The position numbers and the translations under genes are program-made. 58,045 nt of DNA from Limimaricola cinnabarinus LL-001 (GTDB lineage Bacteria > Pseudomonadota > Alphaproteobacteria > Rhodobacterales > Rhodobacteraceae). The notes beneath the pieces were generated by a model. That model was given only the letters and a program-made list of their open reading frames with translations. It did no database searches and was not told the DNA's origin. The DNA lies in the NCBI RefSeq assembly GCF_000466965.1, contig NZ_BATB01000015.1, positions 1 through 58,045 of the forward strand, in the 5' to 3' direction. Below, piece by piece: positions 41,683 through 51,397 of the stretch (position 1 is the stretch's first letter; each line of letters opens with the position of its first letter).

Positions 41683-43917
41683 ATGGCGCAATCTGTCATC
41701 GGCGCGCTGCGCGTCAATCTCGGCCTCGACAGCGCGCAGTTCGAGCGGGGTGCGAAGAAGCTGCCCTCGACGGTGCAGACCATGCGCAAGCAGTTCATGG
41801 CCTTGGGGGCAATTGGCGTCGCGGCCTTTGCCTCGATCTCGGCCGCAGCGCTCAAAGGCGCATCCGACATCGACCGTGCCGCGAAATCGGCCCGACGGCT
41901 CGACGGATCAATCGGCGCTTTCCGGGCGCTCGAGGTTACCGCTGGCGAGGCCGGCGTCTCGGTCGAGAAGCTCGCCGACGACATCCAGACCATGAACCGC
42001 CAACTCGCGAATATCGGCACCTCGGGCAATGCGGATCGCGCGCTCGGTCGGCTCGGCATTTCGGCGGAAAGCCTGCAAGGGCTCGACACCGACGAGAAGG
42101 TCGCGCGCATTGCCGATCGGGTGAAAGAGCTCGGCCTGTCGGCGGGCGAGGCGACGACCGTGCTGCAGGATCTGGGCATTCGCAATCGCGAGATGGCGCT
42201 TCTGATGATCCAGGGCGGGGATGCGATCCGTAATGCCCGTGCCGATATCGACAGCTACGGTCTCGCCCTCAACAGCGTCGACGCGGGCAAGATCGAGTCG
42301 GCAAACGACAAGATCGCCCGTCTTGGCCTGATCGGCCAATATGCGGGTCAGCAGCTGGCTTTGGCGCTGGTACCGGCCATGGGCCAGCTGGCGCAGGCGA
42401 TGACGGATAGCCTGCGCGAGGGCGGGACGCTGCGCGGGGTGATCGACGGGCTCGTCGGCAATCTCGATCGGCTGGCGGTCTATTTCGGCATCGCGGCGAC
42501 GGCGCTTGGCGTGCGCTATGTGAGCGCCCTCGTTGCGGCCCGAGCCATGACCATCGCCGTCAATATCTCGACGCTGGGACTGGTGGGGTCGCTCAAGCTG
42601 CTGCGCGGGGCGATCATGCGGACAGGCTTCGGCGCGCTGGTCATCGTTGCGGGTGAACTGGTCTATCAGTTTTCTCGCTTGGTCTCTGCGACCGGCGGCT
42701 TTGGCAACGCGCTGTCGCTCCTAGGGGACATCGCTGGCAATGTCTGGCGCAACATGGCGACGACGGGGCAGGGGCTTTACCGCATCCTGCAGGGTGTCGC
42801 CTCGGGCATCGGTGCGGCCTTCCTCAATGCGTTCTCGGTCATCGCTAGGCAATGGGACTTGGTGCTGAACGGCATGGCGATGCCGTTCAACGCGCTGATG
42901 GGTGCGCTAGAGATCGATGCACAGATCGGCGCGTCGAACATCGGCGGCAAGTTCGCTGGCATCGCCGATGAATGGGAGGCGAACGCCCTATCACGCATCA
43001 AGGAAGGCGGTGGGCTCTTGGCGGAGGCCGCCGGTGCGCCGCTCGAGAAGCTCGATGCTCTGCGCGCCGCGACTGACGCGGCGAACGAAGCGCTGGCAGG
43101 TGGTCCCGGCGGTGATGTGCTGGGCGGCGGTGGCGGCCTCCCGATCAACACCAGCGACACCGGCGGCGGTGGCGGCAAGGAAAGCGAAGCCGCCAAGAAG
43201 GCGACGGCCGAGGCGGAAAAGCGCGCCCAGGTGCTGAAGGATCTGCGCGCCGAACATGACAAGCTGCGCGCCACGATCAACATGACCGATCTGCAGGCAA
43301 AGATCTGGAACGACACACAGGAGGCGGGCACCACGGCGACGAGCGCGCAGGGCCAAGAGATTACCCGTCTCAACACCGCGATCGACGACATGACGCAGGC
43401 CAAGGATCGCGCCTCGCAGATGGCCGACACGCTGAAGCAATCGTCCGGTTCGGCGTTCTCGTCGATTGTCACCGGCGCCTCGAGCGCGAAGGATGCGATC
43501 GCAAGCCTCGCACAGAGCCTTGCGAGCATGTTCGCTGACCAGGCCTTCAACTCGATCTGGGGCGCGCTGGCCCCCTCGATCCCCGGCGCGATGCCGCAGG
43601 TGTCGCTCGGCTCCAACGCCAGCGGCACGAGCAACTGGCGCGGTGGTCTGACGCGGGTGCACGAGCTCGGCGGGGAGATCATGAACCTGCCGAGGGGAAC
43701 GCAGATCATCCCGCACGACATTTCTAAGCGCATGGCGGGCGGTGGCGGAGGGATTGAATTGATCCTCCACGCTGCCGAAGGCGTCACCATCGAAACCGTG
43801 CGCAACGAGGCTGGGGCGATGATCCGGCAGGCCGCTCCGGGCATTAGAAATGGCGCGGTGCAGCAAGCCTATCGGGGGATGAAAACCCAGCCCAAATCCA
43901 TGACGGGGATCAGATGA
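41683..43917 (+). CDS. Tail tape measure protein
   Basis: A 744-aa tape measure that sets tail length and enters the host on injection. The N-terminus shows VIGALRVNLGLDSAQFERGA, the typical tape-measure start. A coiled-coil section (about 55-210), two hydrophobic stretches near 255-330 and a Gly-rich linker (about 475-500) follow. The C-terminus has STVTGASSAKDAIASLAQSL-like membrane/Ala-rich helix, then LTRVHELGGEIMNLPRGTQI, the common minitail motif. At about 744 aa it predicts a tail near 110 nm by the usual 0.15 nm per residue rule. It overlaps the next gene by four bases. Confidence 0.92.
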   Translation: MAQSVIGALRVNLGLDSAQFERGAKKLPSTVQTMRKQFMALGAIGVAAFASISAAALKGASDIDRAAKSARRLDGSIGAFRALEVTAGEAGVSVEKLADDIQTMNRQLANIGTSGNADRALGRLGISAESLQGLDTDEKVARIADRVKELGLSAGEATTVLQDLGIRNREMALLMIQGGDAIRNARADIDSYGLALNSVDAGKIESANDKIARLGLIGQYAGQQLALALVPAMGQLAQAMTDSLREGGTLRGVIDGLVGNLDRLAVYFGIAATALGVRYVSALVAARAMTIAVNISTLGLVGSLKLLRGAIMRTGFGALVIVAGELVYQFSRLVSATGGFGNALSLLGDIAGNVWRNMATTGQGLYRILQGVASGIGAAFLNAFSVIARQWDLVLNGMAMPFNALMGALEIDAQIGASNIGGKFAGIADEWEANALSRIKEGGGLLAEAAGAPLEKLDALRAATDAANEALAGGPGGDVLGGGGGLPINTSDTGGGGGKESEAAKKATAEAEKRAQVLKDLRAEHDKLRATINMTDLQAKIWNDTQEAGTTATSAQGQEITRLNTAIDDMTQAKDRASQMADTLKQSSGSAFSSIVTGASSAKDAIASLAQSLASMFADQAFNSIWGALAPSIPGAMPQVSLGSNASGTSNWRGGLTRVHELGGEIMNLPRGTQIIPHDISKRMAGGGGGIELILHAAEGVTIETVRNEAGAMIRQAAPGIRNGAVQQAYRGMKTQPKSMTGIR

Positions 43918-44657
43918 CCGACGTTATTGCATGGCCCCCCGTGGGCCTGACCGCGTGGGAGTTGACCCGCTCGGACCCCGTGTCGCGCTCGGTCGGGCTG
44001 ATCGACGGTCGGCCCCGCACATCATCGGCGCAGCGGTCGCGGCGGCTGGTCACGGCGCAGGTCGCGGGCATCGGCCCCGATCTCGCGGGGGCGGGCTACG
44101 TCGAGATGCTGAAGGATCTCCTGGCTGGCGGCGCGAACCTGGTACGGATGGACTGTCGCTCGGTCGGGTGGCACCTAGTGCCATCTCTCGGCTTGCAAAA
44201 CGGGGTGATGGACTGGCGCGAGGGCGCGGTCGAGCTGGTCTGGCAGGCCGAAGACGGTGCGGTGATGTGGGCGGACGGCCGGGGGATGCACGGGGCGCCT
44301 GTTGTCTTTCGCGGGTGGTCGGCGCTGCGGGTCGAGGGCTTGCCGGGGGGCATGACGGTCGCCCGGCCCGGCGACCTGATCTCCATCACGGACGGGGCGG
44401 CGACCGAGCGCAGCCGCGTCATGGCGGTGACGCGCTCCGATGCCGTGGGCGTCGCCACGATCCGCACCCGCGACGCCTTCACTTTGTCGGGTCTGGTCTC
44501 GATCGGCGGGACGGAAAGCATCGTGTTCGAGGTCGCGGGCGACATGCCGCGGGCGGTGCAGCCGGTTTCGGCAAACTGGTCCTATGATTTCAGTCTGCGC
44601 GAGGTGTTCGCCGACGAATACCCCGACGGCTGGACGGAGCGCGACCCATGGCACTGA
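43914..44657 (+). CDS. Distal tail protein, unknown, 247 aa
   Basis: Unnamed. It reads MTDVIAWPPVGLTAWELTRS and is beta-rich (PGDLISITDGAATERSRVMA, SLIGGTESIVFEVAGDMP-like), ending FADEYPDGWTERDPWH. It sits directly after the tape measure, where the distal tail protein is found in siphoviruses of this group, and it overlaps the next gene by ten bases. Confidence 0.65.
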   Translation: MTDVIAWPPVGLTAWELTRSDPVSRSVGLIDGRPRTSSAQRSRRLVTAQVAGIGPDLAGAGYVEMLKDLLAGGANLVRMDCRSVGWHLVPSLGLQNGVMDWREGAVELVWQAEDGAVMWADGRGMHGAPVVFRGWSALRVEGLPGGMTVARPGDLISITDGAATERSRVMAVTRSDAVGVATIRTRDAFTLSGLVSIGGTESIVFEVAGDMPRAVQPVSANWSYDFSLREVFADEYPDGWTERDPWH

Positions 44658-45232
44658 CCCGAGGCGCAACCACGGCGCTTCTCACGGCGCTGGCCGGCCA
44701 TTTCCACCCCGTGCTGCTCACCGAGGCTGACTGGCCGGGCGAGCTGATCCGGGTCAACACGAACGCCGTGCCGATCACTTGGAATGGCGCGACCTGGCTC
44801 GGGGCGGGCAAGCTGGTGGAGTTCAGCGGCCCGGCAGAGCAGGGCGGGCTCGCCACGGCAGACGCATCCGTGCGCGTGGCGGCAACGCTTGAAAGCATGC
44901 TGGCCGAGCGCGGCAAGATCATCCGCAACCGCAACATCACGGTCTGGTTCGGCATCACGACCGAGCAGGGCGGCGGCGTTCTCGCGGCAGACCCGGTGGT
45001 CATTTTCAACGGCTACTTTGACAGCCGCGAGTTCAGCACCATCCGCGACGGCGAGGATCCGCGGCACGACATGCTCTTGGGCCTTGGCATCGGCCCGGCG
45101 GCGCGGGCCTCGGCCTCGATCACCCATGGGCCCGAGGATCAGGAGCGGACCTATCCGGGCGACACCGCAGGGCGGCACGTCATTCATGCGATCAAGCGGC
45201 AGGCGAACCCGCCGGTATGGCCCGAGCCGTAA
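44648..45232 (+). CDS. Minor tail protein (DUF2163/tail hub-like), 194 aa
   Basis: A beta-rich protein: LLTALAGHFHPVLLTEADWP, GELIRVNTNAVPITWNGATW, LVEFSGPAEQGGLATADASV and FNGYFDSREFSTIRDGEDPR. The pattern of short strands around TADASVRVAATLES suggests a hub domain related to GTA gp13-like proteins. It precedes the peptidase and tip genes, forming a baseplate set. Confidence 0.65.
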   Translation: MALTRGATTALLTALAGHFHPVLLTEADWPGELIRVNTNAVPITWNGATWLGAGKLVEFSGPAEQGGLATADASVRVAATLESMLAERGKIIRNRNITVWFGITTEQGGGVLAADPVVIFNGYFDSREFSTIRDGEDPRHDMLLGLGIGPAARASASITHGPEDQERTYPGDTAGRHVIHAIKRQANPPVWPEP

Positions 45233-45633
45233 CGCCGGAGGCGGCAACCGCGGCCGCCCGCATCCACATGGCGGGGCGGCTGCAGCGCGGCACTCATGAC
45301 TGTCTCACGGCCGCCTGCGCGACCTCACTGGCGCTCTGGGGCCGCGACCCTCTGGCAGGCGGACCGCCGCGCTACCGGACCTTCACCGCTGCGCAGCGCA
45401 TCATTCGCGCGGCGGGCGGCATCCTCGCCTGGTCGCGGCAGACCTTCGAGGGGGCGGGGATGCGGCTCACTGACACCCCAGGGCCGGGCGACCTGGCACT
45501 GATCGAGACGAGCCGGGCCAAGGGCGGCGCGACCTACGCCCTCTGCATCGGAACCGGCGAATACGCCGCCAAGGCAACAGACGGCCTCGCCATCGTGCAG
45601 GGCGAGATCATTGGAGCATGGGCATGGGAATAG
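45217..45633 (+). CDS. Tail-associated NlpC/P60-like peptidase
   Basis: A 138-aa protein with the expected Cys-containing motif near the N-terminus (RGTHDCLTAACATSLALWGR), a middle segment RQTFEGAGMRLTDTPGPGDL, and a conserved P-x-D-L-x-L-I turn with a later G-A-T-Y. This resembles the short tail-tip cysteine peptidases of siphoviruses and GTAs (DUF6950/NlpC-like). It would cut peptidoglycan during entry. The canonical histidine is not clearly placed, so enzymatic activity is uncertain. Confidence 0.7.
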   Translation: MARAVTPEAATAAARIHMAGRLQRGTHDCLTAACATSLALWGRDPLAGGPPRYRTFTAAQRIIRAAGGILAWSRQTFEGAGMRLTDTPGPGDLALIETSRAKGGATYALCIGTGEYAAKATDGLAIVQGEIIGAWAWE

Positions 45634-47801
45634 AGACCGCGATTGCCGGGGCACTGATCTCTGCGGGAGCGTCTGCCGCCGTCGCGGGGGCCGTGGCCGG
45701 TTTCGTCGTGCGGGTGGGCGCGTCCCTGATCTTCTCCGCTCTCGCCAACGCCCTGAGCGGAAAGCAGTCCCGTGCTCAGGACGTGGGCCGTCAGCTCGCG
45801 CAGCCTGACACCGCCCCGTCCTATCGCTTCGTCTATGGCGCGGCCCGCGCGACAGGAACGCCGGTCGGAGCGCCCGTGCGCGGCAAATACATCTGGGGGT
45901 GCTGGATTCTCAACAGCCGCCCCTCCGATCTTTCGACGGCCAAGCTGTTTCTCGACAAGCGCGAGGTCAGCTTCACCGGCGACCCGTTCAATTTCGCTGG
46001 CACGGGTGGCGAGGGCAACACGTTCCCCTTCGTCGGGGAGGACGGCACAGCATCCGTTGTCCGTTTCTGGATCGGTCGCGGCGACCAGACCAGCCCGCCG
46101 CAGCAGTTCCTCAATGACGTGCCGTGGGCTGCCGGGGCTGACAGCGAGCTCTGGAAGGCATCGGACGCATGGAAAGGCCGCACCGTCATCTGGATGCGGC
46201 TCAACGCCGGCGCGGATCGGAATCGGCAGGAGCGCTGGCCCGCCTCGCCCCCGCTGGTCGAGATGGAGGGCCGATGGTCGAAGGTCTGGGACATGCGTGA
46301 TCCGCTGCAGAGCTCCGACGACCCGGCGACATGGACGTGGTCCGACAACCACGCGCTCTGCTGTCTCGATGCCCTCCGTCAGAACCCGATCCGGCGCTAC
46401 ACCGACGCGACCCTGCACCTGTCGTCCTGGCAGGATGCGGCCAACGTTGCCGACGAGCTGGTCACGCTCAATTCCGGTGGCACCGAGAAGCGCTACCGTG
46501 CCGCTGGCACGCTGATCTTCGCGGATGGCGAGATCGAGGATCAGATCAACCCACTGGTGCTGTCGGGCGCGGCCGACCTGATCCGCATCGGCGGGCAGCT
46601 CGGCATCAAGCCCGGGGCATGGCAGGCCCCGACGCTGACCGTCACGGAATTCTTCAGCGACGGGTTCACGGCCACCGATATGGTGCCAGGCGCGGAACTG
46701 GTGAACGAGCTGCGCGTGTCCTACCTCAATCCTGAACGGGGCTACGAGACGGCGGACCTGAAGCCCTGGCCGATCCCCGGTGCGCTCACGGAGGACGGCG
46801 GGCTACCAGCGCCGCAATCGGTCGAACTGTCGTTCTGCCCCTCGCCGTATCAGGCCATGCGGGTGCGCAAGATCACCGGTCTCAGGCTGAGGCGGCAGGA
46901 GCGAATCGAGGGCGCGAGCCTGCCGCCCGAGGCCTTCGACCTCGTGGCTGGTGCCACGCTCAATGTCGCCCTGCCGTCGCCCTACAATGCCCTCGACGGC
47001 ACCTACGAGGTGGAGAGCATCCATCCGGCGATGGACCCGCTGGGCAACGGCAGCGCGGTGGCGCTGACCATGCCGGCCGCGCTGGTGAAGACCGATGCCA
47101 CGATCTACGACTGGGCCCCCACCGAGGAAGAGGCGGTCGTCTCCGAGCCCTACGACGGCACCCGCAAGGGCATGCGAGATCCGGGAGCGATCACGGCCCT
47201 CACCGGGGATGCCGCGAACCTCAACACCGGGGGTACCGTCATCCCGCGCATCCGCTTCGCCTTTGCCCCGAGCCCATCGGCCGGGGTGAGCGACTACGAG
47301 TGGGAGTATCGTCCCACGGCCGAGTTCTGGCGCGAAGGCGGTCGGATCGAGGCCGATGTGCGCGACGGCACGGGCGATGTCTTCGCCTTCACCGGCCCGC
47401 TCGCCACGGGCGAGGCCTATGACATCCGCGCCCGCGCGGTCGGCGCAGCTGGCAAATCGGACTGGGTGGAGATCGTCGGCACCTCGCCGACGGTGAGCAT
47501 CTCCCTCGTCCTGCCGATTTTCGTCAGCGTGGCCGAGACGTCCCCGGGCACGGTCAAGGTTACCTACGAAGTCCCGAACGATCCGGACGTCGACGCGGTG
47601 GAGATCTTCGCCGGGCCCGACGCCAACCCGGCCAACGCCGCGCCGATGCGCAACCCGATCTATGCAGCACAGGGCTCCAATGTCAGCGCGTCCGAGAGCG
47701 GGCTGATCAGCGGGACCACCCGCTACTACTTCGCGCGTTCCCGCGGCGACTACGCATCCGCCTCCGGCTTCACGGCGGCGCGGTCCTTCACCACCGCCTG
47801 A
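45618..47801 (+). CDS. Tail tip/host specificity protein (J-like)
   Basis: A 727-aa tail-tip protein. The N-terminus has an Ala/Gly-rich hydrophobic stretch (residues 5-45, IETAIAGALISAGASAAVAG), then VGRQLAQPDTAPSYRFVYGA and ATGTPVGAPVRGKYIWGCWI, followed by TADLKPWPIPGALTEDGGLP and a C-terminal beta part with fibronectin-III-like strands (IRFAFAPSPSAGVSDYEWEY, TSPGTVKVTYEVPNDPDVDA). It fits the central fibre that recognises the host. ATG 45618 overlaps the peptidase stop. Confidence 0.82.
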   Translation: MGMGIETAIAGALISAGASAAVAGAVAGFVVRVGASLIFSALANALSGKQSRAQDVGRQLAQPDTAPSYRFVYGAARATGTPVGAPVRGKYIWGCWILNSRPSDLSTAKLFLDKREVSFTGDPFNFAGTGGEGNTFPFVGEDGTASVVRFWIGRGDQTSPPQQFLNDVPWAAGADSELWKASDAWKGRTVIWMRLNAGADRNRQERWPASPPLVEMEGRWSKVWDMRDPLQSSDDPATWTWSDNHALCCLDALRQNPIRRYTDATLHLSSWQDAANVADELVTLNSGGTEKRYRAAGTLIFADGEIEDQINPLVLSGAADLIRIGGQLGIKPGAWQAPTLTVTEFFSDGFTATDMVPGAELVNELRVSYLNPERGYETADLKPWPIPGALTEDGGLPAPQSVELSFCPSPYQAMRVRKITGLRLRRQERIEGASLPPEAFDLVAGATLNVALPSPYNALDGTYEVESIHPAMDPLGNGSAVALTMPAALVKTDATIYDWAPTEEEAVVSEPYDGTRKGMRDPGAITALTGDAANLNTGGTVIPRIRFAFAPSPSAGVSDYEWEYRPTAEFWREGGRIEADVRDGTGDVFAFTGPLATGEAYDIRARAVGAAGKSDWVEIVGTSPTVSISLVLPIFVSVAETSPGTVKVTYEVPNDPDVDAVEIFAGPDANPANAAPMRNPIYAAQGSNVSASESGLISGTTRYYFARSRGDYASASGFTAARSFTTA

Positions 47802-47865
47802 TCCCTTCCGCACATCGCATTTCGACCCACCCCGCCTGCGGGGCCCAATCGCTTGGAGTATCCAC

Positions 47866-49698
47866 ATGGCAATCACCGTAGGCCAGCTGACCATCCCCAC
47901 CACTGGCGTAAGCCCAAAGGTTGCGTCCGCCGAGGGGACCGAGGACGCGATCGAGGCGCTGGTGCAGGGTGTGGTCAACCAGCTGGGAGCGTTGGCCGAG
48001 AAAAACAGCGTCAACGGCACCGATCTCGACGATGCGGCGGTCTACGGCGCGAAGATCGCCGACGGGGCGGCGACCAACGCCAAGCTGGCCAACGCTCCGG
48101 CGCAGACCCTCAAGGGGCGGCTGCTGGGCACGAGCGGCCCTGTCACCGACCTGACCCCGGCCGAGGTGCGCGGCTTGCTCGACGTGCTGCCCTCAAATGA
48201 GGCGGCGAGCCGTGCCGAGGGCAGGCTCGCGCGGAACAAGGGGGCGGACTACCCGCTGCAAAAGCGCAGCCGGAACAACATCGTTTCGCCTGCTTCGGCG
48301 GTGCTGAACAACCTGCTGCTCGACGCCAAGGTGATCAACGCCGACCCGAAGATGTACTACCGGGTCGCTTACCAGCAGAACAAGGCGTTGCTCGACGGCG
48401 AGAACGCCTACGACTGGATCATCGAAGAGGCCCCGCGCGAAGGCTTTGTCGGCACCGGCACCAGCACGGTCATCATCGGCTATCAGGCGGCCGTCTATGG
48501 CGCACAGCAGCAGATTGCGCCGCTGGATGGCATCCAGACGATTGTTCTCCACGCTGCGGCCCGGCCCGGGGTTCGCGTCGAGCTGACCATCGACCCGACG
48601 GCCTTGCCCGCCGGGAACCTCCCCATCTCATCCCTGACGTCGGACAAAGATGCCTGGTCGTGGGTGATCGATCCGGCCAACTACATGCTGCGGCTCCCTT
48701 CTGCCGACGCCTTGGCCTACACGCTGACGCCGACGGGCGACCTCGCTGCGACGTGGCAGAGTGCCGACACCAAATATCGGGTGACGTTGGGCAAGAACGG
48801 CTTCAACAGCCTGCCCAACGTCAAGAAGCTGGAAACCGCTGCGCCCGGTGCGTCTGTCTGGTCGACGCTCACCTCGTCCCCGAGCGACTGGCTTCCGCCC
48901 CTGATCGTTTCGGCGAGCGCCAACGGCGACGCGGCCCCGTCCAACTTCACCGGCGGCAACCATGGATCGAACGGCGATGCCAGCGGAACGGTCACGGCGC
49001 GGAATATCATGCACCAGGTCCGGATCGATGGTGCGCCGGCCAGCTTCGGGGATAAGGGCGGACACGCCAGCCGGATCGAGATCTTCATCGTCAACGAGCT
49101 GATGGCCTACAACACCGTCACCGCCGGTCGCTATGTCGTGCGTCAGACGTTCAAGGTGACGATCCGGGCAGGCGCGGTCGAGGTCGTCGCCAAGGTCAAG
49201 GCGATCGAGGCGTGCACCGTGTCTCGCGACTACGGCCCGCAGATGATCACCGACGGCTTCCAGACCGATGCGCTGTTCCTCGGCGGTCAGTATGCGGCGC
49301 CGCAAGCCTTTGCCGACCCGCTGAACTCTGGCACCAAAGCCGACTATCCCACCGCGTGGGCCGTTGCGCTGCGGTCGACCAATGGCCAGCTCATGAGCTG
49401 GATCGATCGCGCATATGGCATCGGGGCGGGGGCCTACGTGGCCAGCACGAACCCGCTGATCTTCAAGGCCACGGACCCGAACAAGAAGGTCTACCATGCC
49501 GTCGTCTATGGCGCGAGCCTGCCGCTTGCTGCGGCTCAGGGCTACGAGTGGCGCGGCGGATATGCCCTGCAGGCACCGGGGCTGCAGCCCACGGGCCACC
49601 ACGTCGCGGCGAACGTGATCCGCGCGGGCCAATCCCACGACGTCTTGGCGGCGGGCGGACAGGACTGGCTGGCACTGCCGGAGTTGGGGTGGTCTTGA
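47866..49698 (+). CDS. Tail fibre/receptor-binding protein candidate
   Basis: A 610-aa protein. The N-terminal part (AITVGQLTIPTTGVSPKVAS, DDAAVYGAKIADGAATNAKL) is a fibre attachment segment with Asp-Asp-Ala-Ala/Thr-Asn repeats, followed by a large beta-rich domain of unknown fold (TSTVIIGYQAAVYGAQQQIA, GNHGSNGDASGTVTARNIMH, YVVRQTFKVTIRAGAVEVVA). It likely determines host binding. The last bases overlap the tiny frame at 49698. Confidence 0.7.
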   Translation: MAITVGQLTIPTTGVSPKVASAEGTEDAIEALVQGVVNQLGALAEKNSVNGTDLDDAAVYGAKIADGAATNAKLANAPAQTLKGRLLGTSGPVTDLTPAEVRGLLDVLPSNEAASRAEGRLARNKGADYPLQKRSRNNIVSPASAVLNNLLLDAKVINADPKMYYRVAYQQNKALLDGENAYDWIIEEAPREGFVGTGTSTVIIGYQAAVYGAQQQIAPLDGIQTIVLHAAARPGVRVELTIDPTALPAGNLPISSLTSDKDAWSWVIDPANYMLRLPSADALAYTLTPTGDLAATWQSADTKYRVTLGKNGFNSLPNVKKLETAAPGASVWSTLTSSPSDWLPPLIVSASANGDAAPSNFTGGNHGSNGDASGTVTARNIMHQVRIDGAPASFGDKGGHASRIEIFIVNELMAYNTVTAGRYVVRQTFKVTIRAGAVEVVAKVKAIEACTVSRDYGPQMITDGFQTDALFLGGQYAAPQAFADPLNSGTKADYPTAWAVALRSTNGQLMSWIDRAYGIGAGAYVASTNPLIFKATDPNKKVYHAVVYGASLPLAAAQGYEWRGGYALQAPGLQPTGHHVAANVIRAGQSHDVLAAGGQDWLALPELGWS

Positions 49699-49766
49699 TG
49701 GTCGTTCTGCGCAACACGCCCGGCCCCGTGTGGCACTCCTATCCCCAGCCCGGAAAGGCGGCCTGA
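49698..49766 (+). CDS. Tiny frame after the fibre gene, 22 aa
   Basis: ATG 49698 overlaps the fibre TGA and reads MVVLRNTPGPVWHSYPQPGK then AA-stop, ending four bases before the next gene. It may be a short leader or chaperone peptide, or merely an open frame. No family recognised. Confidence 0.3.
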   Translation: MVVLRNTPGPVWHSYPQPGKAA

Positions 49767-49770
49767 TCTG

Positions 49771-50067
49771 ATGGCAGAACTTCCTGAAAACCTCGTGGCG
49801 CTGATCCTCTCGGGTGCCGGTGGGGCATACGTTCGCGCCGTCTTCGCGCCAGAGCAGAACTGGAAGCGCCGGCTGGTCGAGGGCTCGGCCGGCGCCGTGT
49901 CCGCCATATTTCTCGGCGGCGTCCTTGGCCATCTCATCAATGCCGCCACCGGGGCGGAACTCTATGCCTACCTCGCGGGAGGCTTCATCATGGGCGAGGG
50001 GGGCATCCTCGCGGTGCAGGCCATTCGTCGCAAATTTCTTCCCTCAGAGGATGCCGACAATGGATAG
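49771..50067 (+). CDS. Holin-like membrane protein, 98 aa
   Basis: A 98-aa membrane protein: ENLVALILSGAGGAYVRAVF, RRLVEGSAGAVSAIFLGGVL, YAYLAGGFIMGEGGILAVQA. Three hydrophobic helices and a basic cytosolic C-terminus (IRRKFLPSED) match small phage holins. It is the first gene of the lysis region. Its stop overlaps the next start. Confidence 0.65.
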   Translation: MAELPENLVALILSGAGGAYVRAVFAPEQNWKRRLVEGSAGAVSAIFLGGVLGHLINAATGAELYAYLAGGFIMGEGGILAVQAIRRKFLPSEDADNG

Positions 50068-50437
50068 CCTGATCTCCCTCCTGCATCATGCGGGAAGCGT
50101 AGCCCTTGCCATCATCTGCTGGTGGCTCGCGCACCAGAACGGGCAAGCCGATCCGCCGGGCCGGGTGATCGCGGCCGGGTTCTCGATCACCGGGCTGATG
50201 CTGCTGGTCGTCGCCTTCGCTCGCGCGACCGGGGACGGGCTGGATTGGGCGATCATCGTCCTGAAGGCGGCCATGATCTGGACATTCCTCGCTGTGAGCT
50301 ATCGGCGCCACAAGCTCGGCGCGACGAATGATCCTCTGCGGCGACGCCTAGCGGCGCACCAGCCGGGAACCCGAACCCCTCACACTCCAGCCCACCAGCC
50401 CGCCTGCGGGCTCCTTTCGCATGGGAGAACACCATGA
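50060..50437 (+). CDS. Membrane protein of the lysis cassette, 125 aa
   Basis: Start ATG 50060. Three hydrophobic helices are visible (SVALAIICWWLAHQNGQADP, GRVIAAGFSITGLMLLVVAF, GLDWAIIVLKAAMIWTFLAV) with a Pro/His-rich C-terminal tail. It could be an antiholin, a second holin or a spanin-like element. It directly precedes lysozyme. Confidence 0.6.
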   Translation: MDSLISLLHHAGSVALAIICWWLAHQNGQADPPGRVIAAGFSITGLMLLVVAFARATGDGLDWAIIVLKAAMIWTFLAVSYRRHKLGATNDPLRRRLAAHQPGTRTPHTPAHQPACGLLSHGRTP

Positions 50438-51090
50438 AGATCAGCGACCGAGGCCTGCTCGAGATATGTGAGCACGAGGGCATCGTGCCCGCGCCCTACT
50501 ACGACAGCGTGGGCGTCCTGACCTACGGCATCGGCCACACCAAGAACGCAGGCGGCATCGACCCGGCGGACTTGCCGCGCGGCATGCCGGCTGATCTCGA
50601 TGCGGCCATCGACCACGCGATCGAGGTCTTCCGGGCCGACATCGCGAGCTACGAAGCGCGGGTGAACGAGGCGATCAAGGTGCCGCTCGCGCAGCACCAG
50701 TTCGATGCCCTCGGATCCTTCGATCTGAACACCGGCGGCATCTACCGCGCGATCCTGACCCGGCAGATCAACGCTAGCGATCCGAAGGCTTCAGAGCATT
50801 TCTTTGGTTGGCTCCGACCGCCGGAGATCCGCAAGCGCCGCACGGCCGAGAAGCGGCTCTACGAGACGGGCGACTACGACCACAACGGCGACGAGGTCGC
50901 GGTCTGGCGCGTCGATGAGCGCGGCAAGCTGCGCGGCGTGCTCAAGACGATCTCCGGCGCCGAGCTGCTGGACCGGATGAAGCGGCCCGCCGCGCTCGCG
51001 CCGGCACCCACCCCCACGACCACCGAAGCCGAGCTCGTCGCGCAGATCCGCGCGCTGATCGCGGCGCACGACGCTCAGAAAGGAGCATGA
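50434..51090 (+). CDS. Endolysin, GH24 (T4-lysozyme-type) muramidase
   Basis: A 218-aa endolysin. The catalytic Glu of the E-x8-D/C-x5-T triad is seen in EICEHEGIVPAPYYDSVGVL, continuing as TYGIGHTKNAGG (E, D, T). The middle helices PLAQHQFDALGSFDLNTGGI and the late RKRRTAEKRLYETGDYDHNG complete the fold. It hydrolyses peptidoglycan at lysis. The C-terminus (about 180-218) is Pro-rich and helical. No signal peptide is visible, so export by the holin is expected. Confidence 0.93.
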   Translation: MKISDRGLLEICEHEGIVPAPYYDSVGVLTYGIGHTKNAGGIDPADLPRGMPADLDAAIDHAIEVFRADIASYEARVNEAIKVPLAQHQFDALGSFDLNTGGIYRAILTRQINASDPKASEHFFGWLRPPEIRKRRTAEKRLYETGDYDHNGDEVAVWRVDERGKLRGVLKTISGAELLDRMKRPAALAPAPTPTTTEAELVAQIRALIAAHDAQKGA

Positions 51091-51395
51091 CCATGAGCAA
51101 GGACGAGCATGCAATCGAGGCCGAGATCCAGGCGAAAGGCCTGACAGCCAAGCGCATCACGCCTGAAATGCTGGACGCCGAGATCGCCGACGAGGACTAT
51201 CACGTCTTCCCCGGTTCATGTCTCACCGTCTGCGCGCTGACGCTGCGCAATGGCTTCACCGTCACCGGCGAGAGCGCCTGCGCCTCGCCCGAGAACTTCA
51301 ATGCCGATCTCGGTCAGAAGATCGCCCGCAGCAACGCCCGCGAGAAGCTCTGGCCTTTGATGGGCTTCCGCCTGCGCGACCAGCTCGCCGCCTGA
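51087..51395 (+). CDS. Gp49-like phage protein (Phage_gp49_66 family)
   Basis: A 102-aa protein typical of a widespread phage family: EIADEDYHVFPGSCLTVCAL, TLRNGFTVTGESACASPENF, NADLGQKIARSNAREKLWPL, ending GFRLRDQLA. The T/S-CA-LTL-x-NGF pattern is diagnostic for Phage_gp49_66 proteins, which have unknown function and are often near lysis genes. Confidence 0.82.
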   Translation: MTMSKDEHAIEAEIQAKGLTAKRITPEMLDAEIADEDYHVFPGSCLTVCALTLRNGFTVTGESACASPENFNADLGQKIARSNAREKLWPLMGFRLRDQLAA

Positions 51396-51397
51396 CC

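Noticed and set aside
49814..50059. Long frame beginning before the second lysis-region gene
   Set aside because: The upstream part overlaps the 98-aa membrane protein in another frame; the gene is better started at ATG 50060.
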